31,105 nt of DNA from an uncultured Muribaculaceae bacterium (GCA_910584735.1 CAJUBM010000018.1:1-31105), one strand, 5' to 3'. Counted from the stretch's first letter, positions 1 through 7,427 are shown. Numbers and translations are program-made. Notes: a model not told the origin generated them from the sequence alone.

Positions 1-79
1 CATAGCCGAAAATTACCCCATTAAATGCGGCTTTCGTTCTTCTGGTGGCCTGCCGTCCCGGAGGTCCGGCGCCACTATA
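1..79 (-). repeat. Dispersed inverted-repeat element, copy 1 (partial, reversed)
   Basis: This is the right part of the roughly 130-bp element that recurs at 12273, 14626, 21000 and 31062. The GC-rich arm runs from 44 to 78 (GGTGGCCTGCCGTCCCGGAG, then GTCCGGCGCCACTA). The loop at 1-43, read on the minus strand, contains GAAGAACGAAAGCCG followed by GGTAAT and CGGCT, matching the loop of the 21000 copy read on the plus strand. This copy is therefore inverted relative to the others. The other arm lies outside the window. Confidence 0.85.
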
Positions 80-175
80 AAAGCAGTATATAAATTTGAA
101 ATGTTCATATATCTCTGTACACATGAAATCTCTGAAAAACACACTATTCGTACCCAACACCTTACTGCCACACAT

Positions 176-221
176 TGATAATCACCGAATTTGCGCGAAT
201 GAGAAATAATTGCTAATTTTG
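176..221 (+). promoter_or_regulatory. Bacteroidetes-type promoter, copy A of a repeated 46-bp motif
   Basis: The stretch contains TGATAATCA, a 5-nt gap, TTTG at 190-193, 20 nt, and TAATTTTG at 214-221. That matches the Bacteroides -33 TTTG / -7 TAnnTTTG consensus. Nearly the same sequence, including the nonessential spacer, recurs at 612-658 and 8671-8716. It lies about 40 bp upstream of the surviving 3' end of the ATPase gene, which suggests that the original promoter was retained when the 5' and middle parts of the gene were deleted. Confidence 0.6.
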
Positions 222-261
222 TCTTTATAAAACTGTCACACGTGACACAAATCTAAAAGAC

Positions 262-585
262 AATGAACTTCGTATGCGCGGCTTCAATGTGGATGTCGGT
301 GTCGTCCCGGTTGTGATAAGACAGGATGGCCGACAGATACGTCGACAATATGAGATAGATTTTGTATGCAACCTTGGAAGCGCCCGCTATTATATCCAAT
401 CTGCATACAGAATGGAGAACGAGGAAAAGATTGCCCAAGAGGAGACATCACTGCGGAAGGTTGATGATTCTTTCAAAAAGATTGTCATTCTCGGAGAACA
501 TACACCCGTGTTAAGAAACGAAGCCGGAATTACCACGATGAGCATTTACGACTTCTTATTAAACCCTAATTCATTAGAATGGTAG
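262..585 (+). pseudogene. 3' fragment of AAA ATPase with DUF4143 domain
   Basis: The frame reads NELRMRGFNVDVGVV, followed by DFVCNLGSARYYIQSAYRM, SFKKIVIL and a terminal FLLNPNSLEW. From memory of the family, this is the C-terminal end of the large Bacteroidetes group of AAA ATPases carrying DUF4143 (about 400 aa when intact; N-terminal Walker ATPase). Only about 105 residues survive. The P-loop half and most of DUF4143 are missing, although the frame is free of stops for a short way upstream. A promoter-like box sits just upstream at 190-221. An internal deletion joining promoter and gene tail is my inference. A short peptide starting at ATG 274 could still be translated, but without the ATPase it is unlikely to function. 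Confidence 0.75.
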
Positions 586-611
586 GGTCTTTGGGAATTT
601 TCAAACCATAC

Positions 612-658
612 TGACAATCAGGGGGATTTGCGCGAATGAGAAATAAATGCTAATTTTC
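612..658 (+). promoter_or_regulatory. Promoter-like motif, copy B
   Basis: This is a second copy of the 46-bp motif: TGACAATCA, a 6-nt gap, TTTG at 627-630, 20 nt, and TAATTTTC at 651-658. The segment from GATTTGCGCGAATGAG onward is almost identical to copy A. It lies 27 bp after the ATPase fragment, and the next gene begins about 240 bp later. It may therefore be a relic of another lost gene rather than an active promoter. The stretch 659-839 shows no gene. Confidence 0.45.
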
Positions 659-839
659 CTCGATATAAAAGCGCGAAAATGGGATTACAGTTAAGGGTAA
701 GCAAATTAGCGTCTTAGCAATATGTTAAATTTCGGAGATTTGGCTGGGTTTGGGGCGATTTTCTCAAAAAGCACACGTTTTGTACTCCGATTCGGGAGTA
801 GCTGGGATGAGTGAAGTGTTAAGGAGTGTGTAGTACGAT

Positions 840-870
840 TTTCAAATTCCTGCACCTCGGATTATCTTTG
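840..870 (+). promoter_or_regulatory. Probable promoter of the first integrase
   Basis: TTTC at 840-843 is followed by 19 nt and TATCTTTG at 863-870, a good match to the Bacteroidetes -33/-7 consensus. The ATG at 896 lies 25 nt downstream, a normal leader length. This supports 896, not the TTG at 951, as the original start of the integrase gene. Confidence 0.5.
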
Positions 871-950
871 TACAAAATCAGATAATCAGACTTTTATGGC
901 AAAGATAGAAAATCGCAAAAAGCAAAATCCCAAAGCTCCTGCAATCGGAA

Positions 951-2144
951 TTGAGCGACGGACGTGCAAGCCTCTACCTTGAATACTATATAGGTCGCAC
1001 TGAAACTCCCGTGATTGACGAGGACGGCAATCAGGTGTTCTACACCGAAGGAGCGATGGCAGGGAAACCGAAGTTCAGAATCAAGCACACTCGCAAGAAA
1101 GAGAAGCTCAACCTTTATATCTGGTTGCACCCTCGAACCTCGCAGGAGCGTCAACATAACAAGAACACAATTGCGCTTGCCGAGAAGATACGCTTTGAGC
1201 GTGAGCAGTCTTTCCTGAAGGACAAGGCTGGTTATCGGCTACGCAAAGATATGGATGAGGACTTCATAGAGTTCTGCCGCGAGTTCTGCAAATCTCCGGC
1301 TCTCACAAAACACATCCGCGAGACCCAGTTGCGCGGATTGAAGAAATTCCTGAACTTCCTCGCCTCCACTCCCAAATACGCAATCTTCAAGGAACGCCTG
1401 AAAATGACACAACTCACGCCGGAGATGGTTGCGGCATTCGTTGAGTATCTTAAAGCCAACGGCAAGGGAGACGGGCCGAAAGCCTATTTCCGAATGTTCA
1501 AGCGGATGGTGACTGCGGCTGTCGATAAAGACCTCATCAAGAAAAATCCGTGCCGGGGATTTGTAATCAAAAATGACAACATGACGCTGCAAAAAGAAAT
1601 CCTGTTGCCCAAAGAAATCGACAGGATTGTTTCAACACATTTCAAAGGGGAAAGTCCGGAGATTCACCGCGCATTCATCTTCGGGTTATACACCGGGGCG
1701 AGATGGTGCGATACAAGCCGGCTGACATACCGTAATGTTAACTACGCCACCAAGACACTCCGGTTCCAGCAGCAGAAAACGAAAGGCCACAGCTCTTGCA
1801 GCTGGGTAATCGTACCTTTGAGCGATGCGCTTATCCGGCTTATCGGTCAGCCTAAAAGTGACAACTATGAAGAAAGGTTGTTCGATGTACCGAACCACGA
1901 CATCTGCAATCGCTATCTGTCGAAATGGATTAAGGAAGCGGGTATCCGAAAGAAAATCACGTGGCACTGTGCCCGCCACAGCTTCGCGGTAAATGTCCTT
2001 ACCAAAGGTGCGAACATAAAGACAGTGTCAAGTCTGTTGGGCCACACCTCGGTGAGAATGACCGAAAGATACCTCCATGTGGTTGACAGCCTCAAACAGA
2101 ACGCAATCAACTCGCTCGGTGAAATAAATTATGTAGCCGTGTAA
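951..2144 (+). CDS. Tyrosine recombinase/integrase, probable 5' frameshift
   Basis: This is a site-specific tyrosine recombinase of the Bacteroidetes phage-integrase type. In the frame given (397 aa from a TTG) there is an N-terminal arm-binding region (about residues 1-90), a SAM-like core-binding domain (about 100-195) and a C-terminal catalytic domain. The catalytic set is visible: Arg251 in TGARWCD, Lys in QQKTKGH, His339 and Arg342 in WHCARHS, the GHTS box, and nucleophile Tyr374 in ERYLHV. No ATG fits this frame. An ATG at 896 with a well-placed promoter opens another frame, MAKIENRKKQNPKAPAI, which would continue naturally into ELSDGRASLYLEYY if one G at 946-948 were absent. The gene therefore probably carries a +1 frameshift of its first 18 codons. 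It may be inactive, or it may be rescued from the TTG. A terminator follows at 2164. Confidence 0.85.
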   Translation: MSDGRASLYLEYYIGRTETPVIDEDGNQVFYTEGAMAGKPKFRIKHTRKKEKLNLYIWLHPRTSQERQHNKNTIALAEKIRFEREQSFLKDKAGYRLRKDMDEDFIEFCREFCKSPALTKHIRETQLRGLKKFLNFLASTPKYAIFKERLKMTQLTPEMVAAFVEYLKANGKGDGPKAYFRMFKRMVTAAVDKDLIKKNPCRGFVIKNDNMTLQKEILLPKEIDRIVSTHFKGESPEIHRAFIFGLYTGARWCDTSRLTYRNVNYATKTLRFQQQKTKGHSSCSWVIVPLSDALIRLIGQPKSDNYEERLFDVPNHDICNRYLSKWIKEAGIRKKITWHCARHSFAVNVLTKGANIKTVSSLLGHTSVRMTERYLHVVDSLKQNAINSLGEINYVAV

Positions 2145-2163
2145 GCTCCGCAACTAAAAATAA

Positions 2164-2199
2164 AGTCGGTAAGTCAAATATGATTTATCGGCTTTTTTC
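2164..2199 (+). terminator. Rho-independent terminator after integrase 1
   Basis: AGTCGGTAAGTC at 2164-2175 pairs, with G-U wobbles, with GATTTATCGGCT at 2182-2193 around a 6-nt loop. A run of T follows immediately. It lies 20 bp after the integrase stop codon. Confidence 0.75.
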
Positions 2200-2296
2200 T
2201 TTTCGCCGCCAATATCAATGAAAAATAAAAACGAAAATGGAGAGTGTAAATCGGCAATGGGGATTACGACTTTGGAGTAAGACCAACCGAACATTC

Positions 2297-2351
2297 GGCG
2301 AGGGTTTTCAGCAGCTAAATCAATTTCGCGCTGCTGAAAACATACCTCGCC
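2297..2351. repeat. Long imperfect hairpin in non-coding stretch
   Basis: GGCGAGGG plus TTTTCAGCAGC at 2297-2315 pairs with GCTGCTGAAAAC, a 3-nt ATA bulge, and CCTCGCC at 2330-2351. The stem is nearly 19 bp around a 14-nt loop. There is no T run on either side, so a terminator is not obvious. It is the most structured point of the 1.05-kb stretch 2145-3194, which otherwise shows no convincing gene. A recombination site or a structured RNA are possibilities. Confidence 0.5.
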
Positions 2352-2864
2352 ATGCTTTTGTGAGCATCGAAAACGATAACTCCTGATGATGAGTGAGTCG
2401 TGAGCATGATGTGTATAAAGTGCTGTCTGTTGGTTGCGGTGAAAGAAAGGACGTTAAAGTGTGATATGCGTGTATATGCGTAACACTTTCGGCGACGGTT
2501 GGTTGCGTCAGGGCGGAAATCGCCGGAAATATGGCGGAAATTTCGGAAAGGCATAAATCTTTTTGTGAATGGGGTTCGTTCTGATTGCAGATTCGGCCAC
2601 TTGTACGGTCGGTCTGCCTGTCACCCGGTTAGGTAGGTGTCAATACATATCGGTTAGCGGTCTGTCCTTCGGTCAGTCAGAAAAAAAGAACAGCATTTAC
2701 AATAGAAGATGATCTGAACGACGCTCTGTTTTACCGGTTTTATGAACACCAATGCCGGATAATGGTCGGACTGATGAATGGACGTGCGAACGTGATAATG
2801 CATGAATACGCTGTTACTCAGTCGTTTATTTATTCAGACAAAGCCTGATGATTGAATGAATAGA

Positions 2865-2920
2865 TGATTGAGTGATTGAGTGATTGAGTGATTGAGTGAT
2901 TGAGTGATTGAATGATTGAC
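2865..2920. repeat. 8-bp tandem repeat (TGATTGAG)n
   Basis: Five perfect TGATTGAG units occupy 2865-2904. Two one-base variants follow (TGATTGAA, TGATTGAC). Decayed units (TGATTGAATGAA, TGACTGACTGACGAATGAAT) extend on both sides, roughly 2848-2965. The array lies about 230 bp upstream of the second recombinase gene, in a stretch without a convincing ORF. Slipped-strand length variation is possible. The unit length is not a multiple of three, but no gene spans it. Confidence 0.8.
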
Positions 2921-3194
2921 TGATTGGTCAACTGAATGATTGACTGACTGACGAATGAATGATTTGGCGAATTGTCATTCGGTCAGTGGGTAATCCGGAC
3001 ATGGTTATCAAGCCAGATACCCGACAAGGCACGGCAAAAGTGCCGCACGGTGGAAACGATATTCTCCACCGGATTCTCAAATGATATCCTATCTACTATG
3101 GCGTTTGCGACAAATGAGCGAAGCCAAAGATATGTAATGTGCAGTAGGCAGATTGCTTGCCTCGCTGTATTTTATAAGCAAAAAATATAACACA

Positions 3195-4430
3195 ATGGCT
3201 TCGATAAAAGTAAAATTCAGACCATCTGCCGTTGCGGATCATGAGGGTACTATCTACTATCAGATAATCCACGAGAGAAAGGTGCGCCAGCTGTTCACCT
3301 GTTATAAGGTGTTTCCTCATGAGTGGGACGATAAACGTTCTATGGTGACAACCATACAGAACAGTGAGCGAAAACCACACATTTTGTCTATTCGTGAGCG
3401 CATACGCTGGGCTATGGAGCGACTGACGAAAATTAATCGCAAGTTTGACAAGGACGGCCTTTCATACACCGTGGATGACGTAGTGGAGGAGTTCAACCGC
3501 TATGCCAGTGACTACACCTTATTCAATTATATGGAGAGTGCCATTATTAAACTAAAGCAGAATGGCAAAGTCAGGACTGCCGAAACATATATAGTCACTC
3601 TCAACAGTTTCAAGAAGTTCTTGGCAAGCCAAGCGTCTAAGGACGATTACCGTAATCAAGAGGACATAATGCTTGATTGTCTGACATCCGAGATTATGGA
3701 GGCATACGAGGCATGGCAACAGGGACGAGGCGTTTCACCCAACACAATATCGTTCTATATCCGGATTCTCCGTGCGGTCTATAACCGTGCGGTGGAACAA
3801 GATATAATAGAGGACAAAAATCCATTCAGACACGTCTATACCGGTGTTGACAAGACCGTCAAACGCGCTTTGCCGTTGGCGACAATCAAGAAAATCAAGG
3901 CTCTTGACCTTTCGTTGACGCCATCATTGGACTTCGCCCGCGATATGTTCATTATGAGTTTCTATCTCCGTGGAATGAGTTTCATAGATATGGCCTTCCT
4001 CAAAAAATCCGACTTGAAAAACGGCTACATTACTTATCGTCGCCGCAAGACCAATCAGCAGATGATTATCGAATGGACTAAGGAGATGCAGATTATTATT
4101 GACAAATATCCCGAAAATGCCTCAGAGTATCTTCTGCCGATTATCCGCAATGCCGGCACAAACGAGCGATGCACCTATCGCAATGTCGGGTACAACATCA
4201 ACCATAATCTCAAAAGCATAGCCGATATGGTTGGGGTAAAGATACCGCTTACTCTATACGTCGCCCGGCATAGCTGGGCATCAGCCGCCAAAGCAAAAGG
4301 CATACCGCTATCGGTAATCAGCGAAGGAATGGGTCATGATTCGGAAGCAACTACCCAAATCTATCTCACCAGCCTTGACACTTCGGTCGTTGACAAGGCT
4401 AATTCGATTATCCTAAAAAGCCTCTGTTAG
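3195..4430 (+). CDS. Tyrosine site-specific recombinase, candidate DNA invertase
   Basis: This 411-aa tyrosine recombinase starts at the ATG at 3195 (MASIKVKFRPS). An open reading frame extends 14 codons further upstream but has no family resemblance there. An N-terminal arm-binding domain occupies about residues 1-95, a SAM-like core-binding domain about 105-205, and the catalytic domain the rest. Catalytic residues visible are Arg259 (YLRGMSFID), Arg358 in YVARHSWAS, where Tyr355 replaces the usual first His of HxxR, His in GMGHDS, and nucleophile Tyr390 in QIYLTSL. Proteins of this Bacteroides subgroup include enzymes that invert promoters of surface genes. Immediately downstream, after a terminator at 4471, lie two palindromic sites with opposite spacers (4521 and 4704) and then surface-protein genes. 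This enzyme is therefore the natural candidate for catalysing that inversion. The enzyme class is well supported; the invertase role is inference. Confidence 0.9.
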   Translation: MASIKVKFRPSAVADHEGTIYYQIIHERKVRQLFTCYKVFPHEWDDKRSMVTTIQNSERKPHILSIRERIRWAMERLTKINRKFDKDGLSYTVDDVVEEFNRYASDYTLFNYMESAIIKLKQNGKVRTAETYIVTLNSFKKFLASQASKDDYRNQEDIMLDCLTSEIMEAYEAWQQGRGVSPNTISFYIRILRAVYNRAVEQDIIEDKNPFRHVYTGVDKTVKRALPLATIKKIKALDLSLTPSLDFARDMFIMSFYLRGMSFIDMAFLKKSDLKNGYITYRRRKTNQQMIIEWTKEMQIIIDKYPENASEYLLPIIRNAGTNERCTYRNVGYNINHNLKSIADMVGVKIPLTLYVARHSWASAAKAKGIPLSVISEGMGHDSEATTQIYLTSLDTSVVDKANSIILKSLC

Positions 4431-4470
4431 CGGATTGAGTTTGTGAATACTGACGGATATATACATTAAC

Positions 4471-4509
4471 GCCTCAGTTCCAATTGGTTCTGAGGCTCGC
4501 TTTGTTTTG
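4471..4509 (+). terminator. Terminator after the second recombinase
   Basis: GCCTCAG at 4471-4477 pairs with CTGAGGC at 4490-4496. The internal CCAATTGG can fold as well. TCGCTTTGTTTT follows. It lies 40 bp after the recombinase stop codon and just before the invertible segment, and would insulate the two. Confidence 0.7.
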
Positions 4510-4516
4510 CGGTCGT

Positions 4517-4545
4517 CCAAATCTCTTATTTAGAGATACCTATCC
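4517..4545 (+). repeat. Left recombination site of putative invertible promoter
   Basis: The core at 4521-4537 is ATCTCT-TATTT-AGAGAT: two perfect 6-bp inverted arms around a 5-nt asymmetric spacer. The flanks CCAA and ACCTATCC are shared with the right site at 4700-4728. The arm-spacer-arm layout is that of a tyrosine recombinase crossover site. Confidence 0.6.
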
Positions 4546-4720
4546 GACTGTAAAGTTACGAAAAATCTTGGATTTCTGGCTATTTCGAGCCGGAAAAATT
4601 TTACAATCTTTTGAAAAAGCCTCATTGGAGTAACAATGTTTTGCAAATGCTATTCAAGAGGGGTCGGAACTCGCATTGAATCAGATCTATACAGAGTATC
4701 CAAATCTCTAAATAAGGGAT
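4521..4720. other. Putative invertible promoter segment (phase switch)
   Basis: The 200 bp between and including two recombinase-like sites contain no ORF. The sites match as inverted repeats at 16 of 17 positions, and their spacers (TATTT left, AAATA right) are exact reverse complements. Recombination between them would therefore invert the segment. On the minus strand near the left end lies TAACTTTA (4551-4558), a near match to the Bacteroidetes -7 box, pointing left. I find no comparable box pointing right toward the gene at 4795. Inversion would place the box about 75 bp before that gene, facing it. The present orientation is thus predicted to be OFF. A clear -33 TTTG is not visible at the expected spacing, which lowers confidence in the promoter itself. 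Confidence 0.55.
4551..4558 (-). promoter_or_regulatory. Candidate -7 box inside the invertible segment, pointing left
   Basis: Read on the minus strand, the sequence is TTTTTCGTAACTTTACAGTC, containing TAACTTTA. This resembles the TAACTTTG boxes seen upstream of the genes at 16666, 16942 and 24328 in this window. No TTTG is found 19-21 nt upstream. In the orientation shown it would transcribe away from the surface-protein genes. Confidence 0.4.
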
Positions 4721-4728
4721 GCCCATCC
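4700..4728 (-). repeat. Right recombination site of putative invertible promoter
   Basis: The core at 4704-4720 is ATCTCT-AAATA-AGGGAT: arms with one mismatch around a spacer that is the exact reverse complement of the left site's TATTT. The flanks CCAA and GCCCATCC repeat those of the left site in direct orientation; overall direct identity is 23 of 29. Only the core is inverted, so the central spacer determines the orientation. Confidence 0.6.
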
Positions 4729-4794
4729 AAAGAGCAAATAACAGTAACAATCATAGGCAAACATAAAAATCAATAATATAAATACAACCAATAT

Positions 4795-5262
4795 ATGAAA
4801 GGATTGATACTACTTGCTGCTAGCGCGTTGGTATTGACGCCTTGCATTATGGAGGCACAGGATGCCTTGGACGTCGTAATGCGCGATGGAGGTGAAACAT
4901 TCATCGAGAAAATGTCGGTGTCAGAGATCTGTCTCGGCACGGAGAATGTCGAAATCAAACTCAGTAACGGCGAAACTCTTTCGTTTCCCCGCATGGATGT
5001 GCTTCAGATTCTTTTCTCTGTCTCTGCCGGAACGGAGGTGGCGAATGTCGATGAAAAATATGGCACGGTGAGTAGAGAGGGGGATTATCTCGTTATCAAA
5101 GATATGCCCGAGGGAACGCATTACGGACTTTTCGACATGGCAGGCCGTTGCCTTGTTTCGGACAAATACACGCCTCCGCGAAGCTGTGTGAGCCTTGCGC
5201 CTTACCAAAGCGGAGTATATTTGCTCGTGACTGACGGCCATATATACAAGACTGTTAAGTGA
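4795..5262 (+). CDS. Small exported protein with sorting-tail-like C terminus
   Basis: This 155-aa protein of unknown function begins with a signal peptide (MKGLILLAASALVLTPC, probable cleavage after the following MEAQ). The middle region reads LSNGETLSFPRMDVLQILFS, a pattern common in small Bacteroidales exported proteins. The last 45 residues (GLFDMAGRCLV, then LAPYQSGVYLLV and YKTVK) resemble type IX secretion C-terminal target domains, which typically read LYDxxGRxV...L..GVYIL...KI.K. Export through a T9SS-like route is therefore inferred. It is the first gene after the putative invertible segment and is followed 60 bp later by another exported protein, so the two probably form one phase-variable operon. 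The A-rich leader just before the ATG is typical of Bacteroidetes translation initiation. Confidence 0.8.
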   Translation: MKGLILLAASALVLTPCIMEAQDALDVVMRDGGETFIEKMSVSEICLGTENVEIKLSNGETLSFPRMDVLQILFSVSAGTEVANVDEKYGTVSREGDYLVIKDMPEGTHYGLFDMAGRCLVSDKYTPPRSCVSLAPYQSGVYLLVTDGHIYKTVK

Positions 5263-5322
5263 CATGTTTTTATGTTGAAATGGATTCAGAATTAATAAAA
5301 ATCATAAGCAACAAGCATAATC

Positions 5323-6984
5323 ATGAAATACAAAAAAACTTTGAAATATGTTGCGCTCATATGCTGCGCGATGATGATAGGGGGAACTTATACCAATGCC
5401 AAGGTTTACTTGATGAAAGACAACAAAATCGTAGGGGCATACTACGACAGTGAAGTAGACCGCTTGACATTTGAGATGCCGAAAGATGCAGAAGTGGAGT
5501 TCAGAGCACAGAACTTCCGAGGTACATATTACGGTGACAAAAAGAGTCCCGGCATCGCCAACTATAACTTTTTCCTTTCCGACGTGGGTCTTGGCCGTGG
5601 CGGATGGATGCTGCCCTACGGACAGTACTACCGCATAAACCTCTTCGGAGACGTGGCCGACCAAAACGAACCTCTCAGGGTGCCTGACGGAGAGTATGTG
5701 TTCGCTGAAAATACTAAAGATGAAGAGGGCAATGACACGCCTGTTCGTGATAAGGGAACGTTCTCAGATTATTCCAGCCGATATTTCGAAACAATAGACG
5801 GTGGAAAAACAGAGGTCAACCAACGCTTTACGGAGGGAATACTCAAGGTTTTCAGCAAGTCTGGAGGGGTTCAAGTGTTTGATCTGGAGGTCACGACTGA
5901 AGACGGTGTCAAGCATCATGTGGTCTACGAGGGAGTGACAAGTTCGTTCGATGATGAATCGGGAAAACTTGACTATATTCCTATGGACATACTTTCGGAA
6001 GATGTGACTGATCTTGTACTGACGCGCAGCGATGCGATGTATTACGGTACGGACAACGGAGTGTCGAGTCTGTGGTTGCAGTTCTTCGACATGGATGTGG
6101 ACCGCAATGGTTTCCCAGTGCCTCCGGGCAACAAGCTGGATCTTGTGGTTACTTCGCCTGAAATCCGGGGCAACCATCTGCCTGCCGGTAAATACAGGAT
6201 ATCTGCCGACGGTACAGTATATACCATTGAACCGGGAAGCAAGAAAGTCGAATTCGCGCTAGAGGTAGCCAACGGCAGTTACATTTCTGTGGCAAGTAGC
6301 GCGACCGACTGGAAATATGGAATCTTCGATGGAGGGGAAATGACCGTAACTGAGGATGAGGACGGAACACACCACATCAGTTTCGATTTCAAGATGGGAG
6401 ATTACAAGACCACGGGACGTTTTGACGGCAAACTTGAGATTAAAGGTGCACCGAGGGAGGGCACGCTCTCCACATTGACAGAAGATCACGAGATACCTTT
6501 CCAATCCGGCGATTTTGAAGCATATTGCATCCTCTATGGTGATTTCTACGGAAGGGGCGCGAACAACTGGGTGCTCAACCTGATGCCGGCTGAAGACAAT
6601 CCCCATAAGGAGGTGCTGTCGGTAGAGATCAATACTGTCGCAGGCGACTTCGCTGAAGGCATACCGAGCGGTGCATACTCAGCATCGAAAACCGGTGAGG
6701 CATGGACTGTGATGCCCGGCTATGAGATTGACGGTGTGCTTTATGGCACACTATGGATGAAGATGAACGAGCAGGGATATGTGGAAGAGGTAGCTCCGGC
6801 TACTGAATGTGACTTCAGCGTTTACAAGGCTCTAGATGGAACGTATACGTTTGACATTTGGGCAACTGACGACTCGGCTGAAAGACACCACTTCTATGGA
6901 TATTGGTCTGGCCCGGTCAATTTCCGTAACGAGGCCTCGCAAGCGGCTCCGGCGAAAAAAGCCGGTATGAAACTGGTAAAATAG
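5323..6984 (+). CDS. Large exported protein with three internal repeats, function unknown
   Basis: This is a 553-aa protein. A signal peptide occupies residues 1-26 (KYVALICCAMMIGGTYTNA). Residues 27-52 read VYLMKDNKIVGAYY and EVDRLTFEM, a short module common in Bacteroidales surface proteins. Three degenerate repeats of about 140-150 residues follow, beginning near residues 65, 236 and 398. Each opens with a YYG- or LYGD-like motif, contains a hydrophobic strand such as NYNFFLSD, SLWLQFFD or NWVLNLMP, and then a turn like PDGEYVF, LPAGKYRIS or IPSGAYSA. These look like beta-rich surface domains. There is no lipobox and no enzymatic motif that I recognise. The short C terminus (KKAGMKLVK) lacks the sorting tail of its neighbour. 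It follows the gene at 4795 by 60 bp in the same direction, so it is probably under the same switchable promoter. A hairpin at 7141 may end the transcript. Confidence 0.8.
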   Translation: MKYKKTLKYVALICCAMMIGGTYTNAKVYLMKDNKIVGAYYDSEVDRLTFEMPKDAEVEFRAQNFRGTYYGDKKSPGIANYNFFLSDVGLGRGGWMLPYGQYYRINLFGDVADQNEPLRVPDGEYVFAENTKDEEGNDTPVRDKGTFSDYSSRYFETIDGGKTEVNQRFTEGILKVFSKSGGVQVFDLEVTTEDGVKHHVVYEGVTSSFDDESGKLDYIPMDILSEDVTDLVLTRSDAMYYGTDNGVSSLWLQFFDMDVDRNGFPVPPGNKLDLVVTSPEIRGNHLPAGKYRISADGTVYTIEPGSKKVEFALEVANGSYISVASSATDWKYGIFDGGEMTVTEDEDGTHHISFDFKMGDYKTTGRFDGKLEIKGAPREGTLSTLTEDHEIPFQSGDFEAYCILYGDFYGRGANNWVLNLMPAEDNPHKEVLSVEINTVAGDFAEGIPSGAYSASKTGEAWTVMPGYEIDGVLYGTLWMKMNEQGYVEEVAPATECDFSVYKALDGTYTFDIWATDDSAERHHFYGYWSGPVNFRNEASQAAPAKKAGMKLVK

Positions 6985-7140
6985 AAGTTATTTCTCCTTG
7001 GTATAAGAGATTGCCTGAAAAGGATTATTTGAGAAATATAAAAAATATTAAACTCAAATTTCAGTTCAAATTTTATTGAATTATAGGCGAAGATATGTTT
7101 AAGAAGCCGCCCAAAGGCGACCGAAATTTTTTGAAAAATC

Positions 7141-7175
7141 AGGAGGAGCGACTTCATCACGAGGTCGCTCCTCCT
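7141..7175. terminator. Strong hairpin, possible terminator
   Basis: AGGAGGAGCGAC at 7141-7152 pairs perfectly with GTCGCTCCTCCT at 7164-7175 around an 11-nt loop. It lies between the convergent genes ending at 6984 (+) and 7201 (-). An A/T-rich flank at 7120-7140 gives a T run when read on the minus strand. It could terminate either transcript. Confidence 0.55.
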
Positions 7176-7200
7176 TACGACTTGGCAAGTATGGTTGTTA

Positions 7201-7416
7201 TCAGATATTCTTTATCCTGTCCAGCCATTCATTACGGCGGCGTCTGCACTCTTTGAGAGTGGGAGCCACGCAGGAGAAAAGTTCGTTTGTGTCGGGATTG
7301 CGCCAATCATACATTATGCGTATCACCTTTTTGCCTCAGTGTGAGGAGTAGAACTTCTCGTATTGTTCTCCGCTGACGGTGGTTGACACTCCATTTCTTG
7401 TCATTTTGGTAGCCAT
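7201..7416 (-). pseudogene. DUF3873-like protein interrupted by a stop codon
   Basis: On the minus strand from ATG 7416 the 72-codon frame reads MATKMTRNGVSTTVSGEQYE, then KFYSSH, a TGA at codon 27 (7336-7338), then GKKVIRIMYDWRNPD, ELFSCVAPTLKECRRRRNEW and a stop at 7201. The overall pattern (KMTxNGVS near the start, then YDYR..DGELFSCV.PTL..CR..RD.WL) is what I remember of DUF3873, a small family carried on Bacteroides mobile elements. The rest of the frame is intact on both sides, so a single CGA-to-TGA change is the likely cause. It lies 11 bp after the preceding minus-strand ORF. Function of the family is unknown. Confidence 0.6.
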
Positions 7417-7427
7417 ATCATTGGATT

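Noticed and set aside
2315..2554. 79-aa minus-strand ORF between the two recombinases
   Set aside because: It overlaps the large hairpin at 2297-2351, has no recognisable motif and a low-information composition, and no promoter is visible.
2865..2920. Tandem array considered as a CRISPR or iteron origin
   Set aside because: Units are 8 bp, contiguous and without spacers, and no replication or Cas gene is nearby.
4517..4728. The two sites considered as direct-repeat attachment sites (attL/attR)
   Set aside because: Direct identity is 23 of 29, but the central spacers are reverse complements, which dictates inversion rather than excision. The 183-bp interval is also too short for an integrated element. 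Not fully excluded.
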